Notes under the pieces: generated by a model | Told to the model about the DNA's origin: nothing | The model's database searches: none | What the model saw: only the letters and a program-made list of their open reading frames with translations | Origin: Maea johnstoni | Lineage: Eukaryota > Annelida > Polychaeta > Spionida > Magelonidae | Length of the DNA stretch: 64,000 bases | NCBI GenBank assembly: GCA_963942565.1 | Contig: OZ012688.1 | Coordinates: forward strand, 22,707,723-22,771,722 | Direction of reading: 5' to 3' | Shown here: piece after piece, positions 24,437-41,488 of the stretch | Numbering within the stretch: the first letter of the stretch is position 1 | How the letters are laid out: every line of letters begins with the position of its first letter | Made by a program: the position numbers and the translations under genes

Positions 24437-26159
24437 CTTGTGATTTTATAGCAAACAGGGCATTATACAATAGCAAGATTCCAGATACACAATGATAGAA
24501 ACTGCAGTTAAAAGGATCAGATCAATTGAGAATTAGGCAGGCCATCTTACTGATCATGTGACTTAATAGTATTGAAACTTGGAAACTACATTCTGAAGTT
24601 GTTAGAAGGACAACGGAAAATTGATTGCGGCAGTTGATATTCCTTGATAGAATATCATTCAATGTGATATCTTTCTTTCGAATGATAACATTTTATAGCA
24701 TCATTAGCTATACCATGAATCATTCGTTTTTATATCTTTTTTATTATTGCTAGTTTATTGTCACTTGATATGCACACTAGAATGTTTTATGGGGAAGTTA
24801 TAATTAGGTTTTGTTGTACCAGGGAGATATACAGCGTGGTCTAATCTATTTGGTGAAATAGTGACAGCGTGCAACAGAACCACTTGCCACGTAGCAAGTG
24901 AATTCGGCAAAAAACAGCTATCGGGCAAGCAGAGCAAGACCCTAACTTACCCCGCTGCAACTAATGTTTTGGGCAGTCCCTCGCAATTTAACTCACCTTT
25001 GTTTAATTGAGTGTCAGGGCAAGTAGAAGTGCCGGCGGGGCAAGTAAACTTTAGGGTCAGCTTACCTCGTTCCACAAGTAATGTTTTGGAAAATATGTTG
25101 CACCATGAGTGACCAGCCGTATATCAGGGGTGGCCTAGATTTCCCAATAATTATTTTGTAAAAAAATGTAGTGGCCTAAATTCCTAGGTTGATCAATATT
25201 TCTGAGAATTTACGTTAGTGAATAATCTATCAATCTGTCAGCAAAAAATCTTGATAAATCAACCAGCGAAAAAGCCGCAATTCTGAGCCCTAAAAATATG
25301 TTAATGTTGAGCCCTTTATGGTATCTGTCTTCTCTGTAGTACCCTGATATCTGCATGTTAGTTGTGGCTGCTTCTATTTCGGTGGGGCTGGGATCAGCTG
25401 GCAGTGGGGGAAGTGACCTAGATATACTTACACAACGTACCTGGCACTCCACCAACCCACAGCTAGCCTAGCCCTAGCTCAACCAATTGTTCTCATTTAT
25501 ATCTAACCTGAAAAGTATTTCCACTCAATACTCAGTCTACATATTTAGTCATATATTTGCTCATCATGTGAAATTGTGAATACAATCAACCCTGAAATGT
25601 ATACCTACTCAGTACCGAGTCTACGTTGATTTAATTCTACCTTTTCTCATCAGGCGTTCATATCTTATCTTACCAGAAGAGTATATCACAGTATCACTCA
25701 ATACCAGAGTATTATGTTTGTTATCATCATGTATTTTACTTTCACAATGCTGTGCGCCTTTATCTATCAACCACAATCCTAAGATTTGCCTATTTTGGTT
25801 CCACTTGGTTTCACAATTCTATCCAAGGGCCAATCATTGGTACATAGAGTTTTTAAGATTGAGCCTGTAGCCGAAAACCTTTAGTTAGCCCCTGAAGTGA
25901 TCATTGATCAATACTATGAAGAGAATATTTCTGAGCCTCCAAACGGAAACTGATTAGTCATAATGACAAGCTGCCCCTGGAACCTTAAAGCCCTACTATA
26001 TCATAGATACTAGTTCTACCTTAAATTACATAAGGTTTTTGCAATCAATTTTTGTTCAGGTTTGACTTTTTATATTTGGAATAAACTTTAATGAATTTGT
26101 GATGTTGAACATGCTGTTCTTTGAACAATATTTGAAATGACTGCATCTCTCTGGGTGTC
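24437..26159. other. Copy A non-coding stretch
   Basis: Aligned with 57840-59518. It contains a fragment of a GTGCAAC-ended repeat (about 24872-25112) related, in inverse orientation, to 29092-29335. No gene is recognised. Confidence 0.5.
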
Positions 26160-26163
26160 TTAA

Positions 26164-26368
26164 CCCTTACACTGCCAAGGCTACTTTCGGCCAAAGCAGA
26201 TGAGCACAAAGATTCTTGAAAACCATCAAAACCCTGTCATATTGGTACTCATTCGATAGCTCTTACTGAGCACTTTCAAATGAGTACCCATTTGCCAGGT
26301 TTTCAGTGATTTCCCAGCTTTTTTTGCATCATTTATATTGACCAAATTAGCCACCAGCAGCATAGGGG
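26164..26368. mobile_element. TTAA-type (piggyBac-like) MITE, 205 bp, copy A
   Basis: TTAA at 26160-26163 and 26369-26372; ends CCCTTACACTGCC and GCAGCATAGGGG. Counterpart 59523-59727 in copy B, also 205 bp. Confidence 0.8.
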
Positions 26369-27112
26369 TTAACCAGAGGAACAGTGACCTGGTAGGGATA
26401 TCTAGTAGCCCTAAGAATCACCTTGTCCTCCTACACAATTCCCATCAAAAGGCTATCATCATGCGACAAAATAAAAACTAATATTTAACATAAACAACCA
26501 AGTGATCTGAGTGACAGATGATTGAGATGAAACATCACATACTCAATTTTTTGGCATATCAACATTAATATTAGAATCGTTATGGTCATGGTTACAGGTG
26601 GTGTTCGCCCAATTGTTCAAACATACCGAACAGCGTTCGTTTTTGCCTCCAATTATGATCATAGAACGTAATTTGGACAAAAAAAAAGAAAATGGATTAA
26701 AATTACATTAAAAAAATAGCAGGACTTTCGGTAGTCAAGCTGGCCATAAAAGACTTTAAAGCAAAAGTTTATTCACCTGTTTTTACCCCCACCAAACAGG
26801 AAACACTGTGATACAGCTCCAGAGATGTGGATGAAGATGGACCGATGATCAATCTTGAAAATTGTAACCGATTTTGAACATTAGTTATAGGTAGTAGTAA
26901 CATATTTGCTCCTTAATTACATAATTCTGGTATAAAGTAACAATGGGTAACGTCTTACTTGCATGAGTTATTTCTGCCATTGTACTGGTATGGGTTAGTA
27001 GGGCTATCAGTTTTGTCTCACCCTGTTGCATTCCTTCACATTTCTATCAAACAGGTGGGGCTCTACTAAGATAATATTTTACTGTTCCCTCATACCCCTC
27101 TGCCTATCCTAA

Positions 27113-27266
27113 CAGGGTCTGACACTTCAGGCTAGGGGCCCGAAAAGGTCTTTTGATAAAAGATAGGTGGTCAAAAACAGGATTTCCGGTTATTATACAT
27201 ATAATTTTGGGCCCCTAGCCTGAAAAATCTAAAATGCCCCTGGGCCCCTGGGAAAGTCGAACCCTG
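27113..27266. mobile_element. CAGGG-ended MITE, copy A, internally shortened
   Basis: Reverse-oriented, flanks TCCTAA/TCCTAG. The copy-B counterpart 61489-61667 is 25 bp longer and keeps the CATATG core lost here. Confidence 0.75.
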
Positions 27267-27973
27267 TCCTAGTTCTACCAGCCTGGCTACCACTTATCTG
27301 CAAGTCTGCAACACAGCGTTTATGAGATAAACAGTGAACATTGAAATATTTTAGAAATCATCTAAATGATTTATTCCCTTGTACTGCATGCACATATGAG
27401 GGACTTTGAACCTCTATGTCAAGTTCAAACCCAAACTTGACATAGAAGCTGTATATAAAAAGGTGCATGAAGCAAAGAAAGTGCTATATGGACCCAGGCA
27501 GGGACTCACCCAGCCAGGAGTCAGGAAGTCATTTTGATCCTCAAACACCAGATTTTTGGCAAAATGACACCCAATTGTCTTTTGTAAGATTTTCTATTCC
27601 ATCATCCTTGGCAATATTTCAAATGATTCATTCATACAAGAAAACAGGTTCATTAAATGAAGTGAAGAAGCAAACTTAAAACTCAAAAAAAGAAAGGACA
27701 GTAGGGTACTGCTTCATATTCCACGCACGGCGTACAAAGGAAATTGATAAAGAAAGAAGAAAACATCAAATATCAGTTCAGTGGATTTAAATAGATCTAG
27801 ATACCCCACTACTCTAGATGCTGCCATTTTGCTAAATACATTTACATCTAACGCAGCATGGAGGAGAGAAAAAAAATATGATAAAATAAAATAAATTCCC
27901 TACCTACAGTACCTACCCTATTTTCTTCTAGCATGTAATAGGAAACAAACATATTTTTTGTGGTCAGGCCTAA

Positions 27974-28444
27974 GGCCACTCCAATTTAATTACTTGTCTT
28001 ACAAGCTTTTTTGGGGAAAAAAATCCTGTCAGACTCCAAAAAAAAAGAAATAAAAAGTCACCTTTGGTGTCTTACGGACGGAAGTGGTTTTGAAATTTTC
28101 TGTCAGACTCCAAAAAAAAAGAAAAAAAAAAGTGCAAGTTTTAAGAATATTCTTTGTAAGGGTGATTCAATCAACTACAGGAAGCTATCATTGCTGTAGT
28201 AGAGCCTCAGACTTGAGGTGGTATACCTCCAACCCTTCAGGTTATAGGAATTAATTAATTGATTGATTTTATTTAGTTGAGAATAGGCTGGTAGAAACAT
28301 TTCGCTACCAGTCCTAGTCGGCAGACTCTAAAAAAAGATTTTTTAAATAAAAAAAGTCACGTTTTTCAACTTTTTTTTTTATTCCAAAATGGCTCATTTC
28401 CTACCTCCTGAGCTTGTAAGACAAGTAAATAAATTGGAGTGGCC
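27974..28444. mobile_element. PIF/Harbinger-type MITE with 34-bp inverted ends
   Basis: 471 bp flanked by TAA (27971-27973, 28445-28447). Ends start GGCCACTCCAATTTAATTAC and are inverted at the right with one mismatch over about 34 bp. It abuts the GGCC end of another Harbinger-like terminus at 27970, which shares the same TAA. The interior has A-rich CTGTCAGACTCCAAAAAAA repeats. Confidence 0.8.
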
Positions 28445-28824
28445 TAAGTAACCTTTAAATCAAATTAAATGACCAGCAGTATTAGAATGTGTTAAGTAGG
28501 GTGAGAGCGTTTTTGTGTGATTACTGATTACCAAAACAAATTTGAATAAAACTTCAATTACTCTTATTTTTTTAAAACTAAAATCCAAATAAAGATCCAG
28601 GAACACGAGACTAAAAGCTTTCCAACCATATAAGATACCAAACAGTTTACTGAAATTTATTATTGCCCTAGATGATAACTCTTGCTTGACTTCGTCCTCT
28701 ATTAACTTGGTTCACTGACTTCCAACACCCAAAATTTCATAAATCTTTAGTGTTGACCCTGTTTCCATATACGGGGCAAGTCTAGGATCACAACACATCC
28801 GAGAGTTGATACACATAGCATAGT

Positions 28825-30565
<1,741 letters not shown>

Positions 30566-31012
30566 TAGTATATTTGGTTGTGGGCTTTCACACAAATGAA
30601 CAGTTCCCAGTCAAGTCTGGTAATTTAATCCAAATTGGTATATATCTGAAAACATCTATAAGTATATAAAATCTATTTCACATTAGTGATGTCGTTGATA
30701 TCACCTATGGTGCATACGTCACTTCCTGCTAGACCTGACTGAGCACCTACACTGACACAGCCTTACACCATATCCATTAAAATCTTATCAATGTGGGTCT
30801 TGATAAGGTGTCAATAGTCAGTGGGTTATATGAGATGAATCATCTTAGATAGCATAATATTATGGTAGCATAGTACAAAGTGTAAAGAAGATTAACATCT
30901 AAACATATACTTTGTTATATGGATGGGTAAAACTACATTTGTGTAGCTAAATAATTTATGTTTAATAACATACATTATTTATAACAGAAATTGAAATATA
31001 TATACAGGGATC

Positions 31013-31292
31013 GATCTTAAACATTTTTGCAAGGTGCTCTTCGGGCGCCTAGCAAAGAAGAATCTAGGCGCCCAAAAGAAATATCAGGAGCCCGTGTCTT
31101 ACAATCAGCTCTCTCGCAATCAGCTGTCATGACTGACATCCTCCTGGAAAGCATGCATGTGATAACTTGGACTTAATTTCTTAATTCCTAGAGTAGGTAG
31201 TCTAGGTGCAATTAGGGCGCCTAGACTCACATATTCTAGGTGCAGATTCGAACATCTAGGCGCATTTGCGCCTGTTAAGGGTGAACCCTGAT
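31013..31292. mobile_element. CAGGG-ended short element, GGCGCCTAG family
   Basis: CAGGGATCGATCTTAAAC to AAGGGTGAACCCTG, about 280 bp, with GCGCCTAG motifs in inverse array. The flanks are TA-rich on both sides, so the duplication length cannot be fixed. Confidence 0.5.
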
Positions 31293-33404
31293 ATATAAAA
31301 CTAAACTCAAGCTTAAAACTAGCCTATTGTTTAAATGTATAACAAAGATTACAATAAAATGAAGAAATAACAGATTATTCTTTATCAAGGCAGAATGCTA
31401 TATATTCTGAGTAGTCTCTCTACAGGCACCAACATAAGTTTCAGAACTAACCGGGCAAGTGGTTAATAATTTTTACTTGCCCAATATAAGTTTTGGCTTG
31501 CTCGAAATAAGTTATAACATATGCTAGAATGGCATGTATTATTTCTCATGGATTTAATGAATTTATAACCATTTTCTTTTAAATTTTGTTGCATTGTTAG
31601 GATATTTCTGGGTATTTGTGCCATTTTTCTATATCAAAAATGTGTCCTTGTGTAGTGACCAGAAAATCAGCTTGCCAATTAAGGCAAGTGAAAACTAAAA
31701 TGTACTAGCCCGAAAGCCCTTTTTTCAAAAATTCACTTGCCAGGGCAAGCACTTACGTCATACCCTGCTCTAATTAATTAATTTGCTTTTAAGCACTTAC
31801 ACACATGGCCTGACAACATATTATTTGAATGATAAATCCAATATCTAAATAACAAAAAATGAAAATACCAGATTATACTTATTCTAGAGACATTCACAAT
31901 GTTCACAGGGTTTAAAATGACTGCATCCATGTATCCATTTGAGACATAGTCGAGTGGTGTTGAATTGTCTGCATAGCTTAAGACCAACAAGAAGAGCCAA
32001 CTCCCTTTTAGGATAGTCTCTGACAAGCTTTTTATGTGTGGCTTTGTGTGCAGTACTACCTGTCAGCTCAGGCTAGGTAGCGAAACCTGCTCATGAATTC
32101 AACCACCTAGGGGAGCCACAACTGTTAGTAAAGTAAGCTTTATTTTAGTCTGTATATTTTTTAACAAGGTAAACATGAACTGCGAGGGCTCTTGACCAAA
32201 TAGACCTACAGCTTTAAGTGCCATCCGAACACTAGGCAGCGAGAAGTAAACTGTCTTGCCTAAAATCCTGGCTAAGACCCTGGTTGGTCTAGATAATTAA
32301 CACCCATTTGTGGCCCGTGTTTGGGTGGAGGTTTTTCTGGATCATGGTATCAGGGCAGATACAACTTTTGTTGATCTCTCCCTAACATTGCAACACTATA
32401 AGTCTGGTTACGATTTGGCTGCAGTTATAATTTTATTCCATTTCTGCTAGGTTCAGCAATGTTGGCAAACCCTTTCATTATCTCTTACCCAAAGAAGCAC
32501 CTACATATGGCAGGGGGTCCAGCTTTAGAACCACTGTGACTAGCCCCAAAGCCAGAGGCTACAGAAAATTGTGTCGGACTATAATGATATTTCACATTGT
32601 AGCCCAGAGCTGACTATATGAAAAGTGACATTCTAAGATCATGCTCAGTGGTATACAGAATCAGTTGAAAACCATTTTACACATCAGCTGTCCTTAGGTA
32701 CAGTTCCAGACTGAGATATAGCAGGGAAAAGATAGCTTACAACTTTGAAAATTGTTTTTGGGAAAGGACTAGTGGTACTGCATAGGAGTGTGATTGGTAT
32801 CCAAAGCTTGGAATCGGAATCAGGATTTTTTTTCAGATTCTTTCTCAGATTCCAATTCCCAAAATGAATGGACTTCACGAATTATCAATATGGCCTTGTA
32901 TTCAGGTACAATCCCAAATTATGCATGTGGGAGCTGCATGCTGGAGCAGATTGGAAGTGCCACCATCTGTGATTGAGCTACACAACACCTCTAGTACCCT
33001 ATGCATGAAAAAGTGTGAAGAAGCGATCATGATCGATAAACAATCAGTTGGCTGCAACTGATAATCGATCATGAAATTGCAACAGATTCCCAACTCTACC
33101 TCCATGCAGCCTTAAAATGAACTTAATATTCTTTTAAGGCTTACACCTAGTTTTGAACATCAATATATTTCATAGCTTTTATGCTTTAAGCAGAACTGTG
33201 ATTATAGCTGGTCATTCATGTCTAACTGTTTAATTTTTTGTAAAAACAAATCTTAAGAATATTGCAAAAAATTGCTGCAAGTTTGTGCATGACAAGATTG
33301 CAATGGTTTTGGTATTTTCCTTTGCCTCAAAGTTTTTGCCTGACTCTTCAACATTTGTATTTACACTTGCAGTGGCGTTTGTGGCAAACTTATGAAGAAA
33401 AATC

Positions 33405-33860
33405 ACCAAAATCAAATAGTAATGCATGCTGGGTACTTGGCCAGCTTGGTGCTCAAGTTTGGGTATGAGCTGACTTGGGTACGAGTTGACCTGTTCCCCT
33501 TTTAAATTGGTCAGGTCAGAAACCATCTACCAACCAATTTCAATAAGGAAGTATTTATACTACAACGTACATCGATTTTTACTTAAATTTTTTGCCTGCC
33601 TGTCTTCAACTTGTTCGGCCTTTTTTTTCGGCCACTTGGCGTTTGTGACAAACCTTTGAAGAATAATGACCAAAATCAAGTGATAATGCATGCAGGGTGC
33701 GAGTTAGCTTGGGCACAAGCTGACTTGGGTATGAGTTGACCTGTGAATAATCACCAAAATCAAGTAGTAATGCATGCTAGGTACTTGGCCAGCTTGGTGC
33801 CCAAGTTTGGGTATGAGCTGACTTGGGTACGAGTTGACCTGTTCTGTTCCCCTTTCAAAT
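33405..33860. repeat. Local repeat, three copies of about 90 bp
   Basis: Segments at about 33405-33510, 33666-33750 and 33758-33860 share ACCAAAATCAAGTAGTAATG followed by TTGGCC and GAGTTGACCTGTTC. All lie in the same orientation. No coding meaning is seen. Confidence 0.7.
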
Positions 33861-34437
33861 TGGGCCAAACAGCCATATGATAACCACTTTTGAATAAAAT
33901 AAAGACAGGATAATACAGTAAAACAAGGTGGTATTGGGTATTGCCATTGGGGAGTTTTGCAAGAGCTATAAAAATGAGTGGCAAGTTTTCTTGGCACACA
34001 TTCTCATTTTTAAATGATCGAATCTCTAGCCTTGGTACAGGCCAATAGACGGCCCATTATAAACATCGTTCATGATGTATGATACCCGAATCTAGAGTTG
34101 CACGAATTAGGAGATTATCATTATAGGCAATTTAGAACTGAGATTGAGAGTGACCAGAGACAAGTTAAAGATGTGATTCATTAAGCCCACTTCAAAAATA
34201 AAAAGTATAAAACAAGTAAACAGACTTAAAACTATAGTTAGAGGATAATTTGTAGCATGACCGTCAATTGGGTCGTTCAGGGCTAGGGTTTACACCCAGT
34301 TTCACATTAGTTTCTGAACGGGAAAGGTCAAGTTACAAGCGCCATCTTGGAATTTAGACTCCAAAAACTGAGCCCCACACTCAAGTTTTCTTGATTTCGA
34401 GACAAAACTACAGGTTAAACACTGCGGGTTCACCTAC

Positions 34438-34620
34438 CGTAGAAAAATGTTATTTCCACTCTAATAGTATCCAGTATTAGACCATGTCAGCGTCTACAGG
34501 CTTCATTTTAAGCGATAATTCCCCTACTGTTGTGGTCTCCTTACCCGTCACGTGACGCATTTACGTATCACTTCATAACACGCCTATGACCAGTTTTATA
34601 TGTTTCAATGTTTTTTTGAT
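34438..34620 (-). promoter_or_regulatory. Possible promoter-proximal 5' exon region (weak)
   Basis: Unlike its repeat-rich surroundings this stretch is unique. On the minus strand it has an E-box palindrome TCACGTGA (about 34552) and a donor-like ACG|GTAGGTGA (34438/34437). It could be a distal first exon of the E3 ligase gene. No TATA box or CpG island supports this, and the unique sequence may be coincidental. Confidence 0.2.
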
Positions 34621-35047
34621 AGAGGGCGCCAAGGGTTAGTCAACGAAACCTGGCGAATGAAAATCTAACTAAATAGATTCCCAGTAACACACTCCGAGGG
34701 GATCCAGATGGGCCCAGTTGAAAGAGGTACTGAGGACAGTACAATTACAGAGAAGGGGGAACCGAAGGCAAGTGTTGCGGCAGGCGCTAAAGGTCGCAGG
34801 ATAAGTAGAAAATGACAGTGTAGTAAGGATCTGTGCGCCAAAAAAAGAGTGGCGGACGCATGGATCCAAGCCCATAGTACAGGTGGAAGGTGTATGGATG
34901 GGGCACTGATCAACACGTGGGGATGTGTGAAAGGGCAGATAGAAGGTGAATGGGTGGAATTTGCATAAAGTAATAGTCATGAGCGATACATGGCAAGAAA
35001 TAGGGGCACGATTTTGCCTATGTGTTTAAGGTAGCGAATTCGGGTGT

Positions 35048-36204
35048 CAGGGCCTAGAATTAATATTGAGCTTGGTAGCAATTGCTACCCTTTAACAATT
35101 TACTACTTGTCCAATCGTACTACCTTAATAGAAATCCCAACATTTCACTGCTCACTACCTTTAAAAAATCTCTACGTTTTCCAAAATTGCTACCTGTAGG
35201 CAATCCCTACCTATTAGTATTCACTACTTTAATGAAATCACAACTTTTTTCAAAATAGCTACCTTTAGGTAATCCCTACCTTATAATATTCACTACTTTA
35301 ATAAAATCACTACCTTTTCCAAAATTGCTACCTTTAGGCAATCCCTACCTTATAGGATTCACTACGTTAACGTTAATAAAAACACTACCTTTTCCAAAAT
35401 CGCTACCTTTAGGCAATCCCTACCTTATAGAATTCACTACGTTATTAAAATCACTACCTTTTCTAAAATCGCTACATTTAGGTAATCCCTACATTACATT
35501 ATTCACTACTTTAATGAAATCACTACCTTTTCCAATATTGCTACCTTTAGGCAATCCCTACCTTATAGAATTCACTACGTTATTAAAATCACTACCTTTT
35601 CTAAAATTGCTACCTTTAGGCAATCCCTACATTATATTATTCACTACTTTAATGAAATCACTACCTTTTCCAAAATTGCTACCTTTAGGCAATCCCTACC
35701 TTATAGAATTCACTACTTTATTAAAATCACTACCTTTTCCAAAATCGCTACCTTTAGGCAGTCCCTACCTTAAAGTATGGGATTGCTTAAAGGTAGCGAT
35801 TTTGGAAAAGGTAGTGATTTTATAAAGTAGTGAATACTAAAAGGTAGGGATTGCTTAAAGGTAGCGATTTTGGAAAAGGTAGTGATTTTATTAAAGTAGT
35901 GAATACTGTAAGGTAGGGATTGCCTAAAGGTAGCGATTTTGGAAAAGGTAGTAATTTTATTAAAGTAGTGAATACTATGAGGTAGGGATTGCCTAAAGGT
36001 AGCGATTTTGGAAAAGGTAGTGATTTTATTAAAGTAGTGAATATTATGAGGTAGGGATTGCCTAAAGGTAGGGTTTTTGTAAGAGGTAGGGATTTTATAA
36101 AAGTAGTAAATATCATAAGGTAGTGATTGCCTAAAGGTAATGATTTTATGGAAAAGGTAGTGCTACCTTTTATGCTACCCCCTATTTCCAGCCCCTATTC
36201 CTTG
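35048..36204. repeat. 69-bp tandem array that inverts on itself
   Basis: From about 35080 to 35770 a unit of about 69 bp (GCTACCTTTAGGCAATCCC ... CACTACCTTTTCCAAAAT) repeats about ten times. From about 35775 to 36170 the inverse complement of the unit repeats about five times. Ends resemble the CAGGG group: left CAGGGCCTAGAATT, right inverse CAAGG...GGGGCTGGAAAT. Because 69 is a multiple of three, both strands show open, periodic ORFs (LPLGNPYL...). I do not regard these as proteins. Confidence 0.85.
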
Positions 36205-36612
36205 ACACAAATGTCATGAGCAGCAAGTGTGCATGCAAGTGACAATACCATCATCAAAGGAATACCATATATAAATTAATACCTACACTCTAAAACTATG
36301 TATTTTCTTGACAAAATTCTCAACTTTATCACTTTAGTTATTTTTTCTGTTTATTTCATGTATCACAACAGTGGAAATGTTTATCATAATGCAAAGATAA
36401 AAGATTGTTTTTAGTCAGCGAGTCAGCGCCCAACATAGAGTCATCAGCCTTTATAGCGAACGACGATTCGGGCAGACAGCCTTTCTGGGATCGGCGATTT
36501 TGAATGGCATTTCATTATTCAAAATTGTCACCTCTAAGTAAAGTAAAGTTAATAGAAGTACAGAAAGGTGATCTTTATTTTAATTTTAACATAACTCGAA
36601 ATGCATTAGGTT

Positions 36613-36698
36613 AGACCGTAGTATGCAGCGGCTGGATTCGAACCTGCGGCCATAGGGTCACCTGTCCAACACGCTAACAGCTGGGCCATTAGGTCTTG
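36613..36698 (-). tRNA. tRNA-like sequence (probably pseudogene or SINE head)
   Basis: On the minus strand there is an A-box-like TGGCCCAGCTGTTAG and, about 40 bases on, a B-box GGTTCGAATCC flanked by a nearly paired T stem (GCAGG/CCAGC). The anticodon stem pairs poorly (about TTGGA against CCCTA), so I cannot assign an anticodon. Spacing fits RNA polymerase III internal promoters. A decayed tRNA or the head of a tRNA-derived SINE is likelier than a working gene. Confidence 0.4.
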
Positions 36699-37184
36699 CA
36701 CACCTCAACTATTAGTGAAAAGAGAATTATACTCAAGATTTCCCGACCTGGTTAGGTACCATTATTCTATTTAGGATCGTGCCTAACATCACGCGTGAGT
36801 TCTTGTTATCTACATGCACTACTTGGCAATGTTTATTAATCACCCCCAGATCATTTAGGTACGGCCCCAACATGAATTTGATCTTCCTTCCTCATATCGG
36901 AATCCAAATCCGAATATGAAAATCACAGAGACAAAAACAAAAAAAATCTTAGAATGCCATTTATAATAGGCAGATATTATCATGATTGATACATATTCAA
37001 TAAAAATCAATTTCCTTTCAATTTTCCAGTGGTGTCCAGTAAATTGTTATAAATTATTTTAGTTTGTCCAATACCCAATAGGTGTCACCGGTATAGAGTA
37101 TCGTAAGACCTTAAAAGCCCCATCCAAAACATACCTCACACCAGTATAATCATATAACAAGGTCTATCTCCAGATTCTTGAGTG

Positions 37185-39055
37185 TTATGTATGTATGTTT
37201 ATTGGCTATAACTTTGCAGTTACAAAAGCATACTTCATATAATAAAAGTTTTACAAAAATACATAATATATTCTTCTCATGTAAAAGAAGTATGGCATTA
37301 CTATATACACAGGAATAAAGATTTGGTTTACAAGGTATGTAACACAACCCGGCTAGGTTGTATACAAATCGGGTAATGAGTAATCCGTCGCTTCACAATC
37401 CTATAGCTGAGGCTGTGTTCTATACTTAATACAATAACGTAATTAGTAAGAATATGTAAGATCTCCCAAAGATCGAAACATCGGAGATGGTGAAAAAGAG
37501 AAAACGGAGAACAGTGAAAGTATACATAAGGAAATTACTAGATATACATTTTCATCTACAGACAGAAGCGCTGAGTAAAATTAAAGAATCAATGTAACTC
37601 AGTAAAGCTGACGCTCTCATCCGAAGAGGAATTTCGTCAGTTTCGTTTTCTGGTGCACAAAAACAAACACGTTTCTTAAGGAAAACGTAAAAGTTATCAT
37701 ATAAACACATGTAGAGCCTGGGAAACCTTTTCAAGTGTATACCTATAGTGGTAGGTATACATTTCAACATGATTCTGGTGTAAGGTGCATCCAGAGTAGA
37801 TTAACTATATATCATATTATTGAAAACTGTGTGCAAGTAGTATGGGTATTGCAGAGGCTTGTCTACTACATGTTTTAGGTGAGGGACCATATAAAAACAA
37901 AAACAAAAAAAATAATGGATGTACATGTAAATGTGTTATACTATTTTTACAGATTACATTCAATATTAACCCGTCTTGGCTATCCCTCTCCTTTTCTATA
38001 ACCATTGAAACTATTATACATCATATGGACATATTTCGCTACTATCGTTGCGAAGATAATATACACCTCATCATCAACAACGTTATCATATTTACCTAAA
38101 ATCGTGAAGAACATAGCAGCCTCATTTGTGAGGATTGGGATATTACTGGATCTTTCAAGGGTATTGATCTCATTTATCATCATTCTTCTTAAGTTTTCTA
38201 GTGGTTGGCAATGCATTATCATATGCTCGGCATCTTCCGCTTCATAGCTAACACAGTGGTCACATATGGTACTGTGTCCTGCATCTTTCACATATCAATA
38301 CAAATAATATCCTCTTAATACAAATAATATCCTCCATAAAATTGGAATAAAAGATTCAGATGTGTGTGGTCTTTGTAAAAAAGAAAAAGACTCAAATGAA
38401 CACATGCTCATTCAGTGTGAGGTCTCCAACACAATTTGGATAAATGTTCAATCCTGGATTCAGGAAATAGGTATTGAAGATTACTCAATTACTGATGAAA
38501 AAAATCCTGGGTGATTTCAATTGTTCATATTGGGTTAATGCAATAATACTTAACACTAAAAAGTGTATTTTCACTGCAAAGATTAGAGAAGTTACACCAA
38601 CTCTATCTTACATAAATTCATGTGTTAAGAATATGCATAACTATTAAAAATTCAGCTTTGAATTGAAGGACAAAAAAAGAATCTATATCCAAAGGTGGGG
38701 CATTTATATAGACAACGTGGAAAATTGATCTTGTTTCAAAACAGCCACTTTATTGTGTAACAAACCATACATATTTTTATTGTAAAAATCATACAAACTC
38801 TGTTTGTTAACATTGTAATAATGAATACTGAAATCTGATGCTTCCTTTATTTACACATCTTTGTAACACTGTATTTTTTAATGTGGGCCAGCTTTACCTG
38901 GTGCCAAGGAAAATAAAAAAAGTTTTAAAAACAAAAAATCTTTCACATATCAATTTGGACATCGCTTCACAGGTAGAGAATATCATAGCCAACCGTCCTT
39001 TGTCAACCCATATTTTCTTGTTCATCTCTATGTTTACAACTCAAATGACATAATC
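37185..39055 (-). pseudogene. Old LINE relic, minus strand, split by a younger LINE
   Basis: The minus-strand ORF 37980-38291 ends a non-LTR retrotransposon protein. It has a zinc-knuckle CDHC...EH..MHC (C-X2-C-X9-H-X4-C) followed by L..LR.MM..EI, then a stop. Downstream is a 3' region of about 790 bp ending in AATAAACATACATACATA at about 37185, a tail typical of LINEs with short tandem 3' ends. The upstream part resumes at 38955 after the 38300-38937 insertion and is decayed. No intact RT core is visible. Confidence 0.6.
38300..38937 (+). mobile_element. 5'-truncated L1/Tx1-like LINE with poly-A tail
   Basis: Inserted into the older LINE with a 17-bp target duplication, ATCTTTCACATATCAAT (38283-38299, 38938-38954). 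It encodes a C-terminal zinc-knuckle DVCGLCKKEKDSNEHMLIQC (C-X2-C-X8-H-X4-C) followed by W...W, then a region with stops reading FTAKIREVTPTL and RWGIYI. It ends in an A-rich tail (AATAAAAAAAGTTTTAAAAA). The long A-tail and long duplication are signs of LINE target-primed reverse transcription. Confidence 0.8.
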
Positions 39056-39272
39056 TCATTTCTTACACAAGTGATGGTCACTGCAGCTTCAGAGTAACCT
39101 TGGGGATATCATTGACTAGGCCCAATAAGAAGTGAAATTCAGATACCTTACTGCATACGTTTTTTACAAGCAATAACATTGAAAATTTTAGAGAGAAATC
39201 TTCACAACACGTACACTAGGGATCCCATGATCTTGCGGCTAGAAGCGTTTTCAAACTATTTATAGCATGCCG

Positions 39273-41488
<2,216 letters not shown>

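Noticed and set aside
35325-35825. 166-aa ORF with a 23-residue repeat (LPLGNPYL...)
   Set aside because: The DNA unit is 69 bp and the inverse half gives the same peptide on the other strand. It is a repeat array, not a gene.
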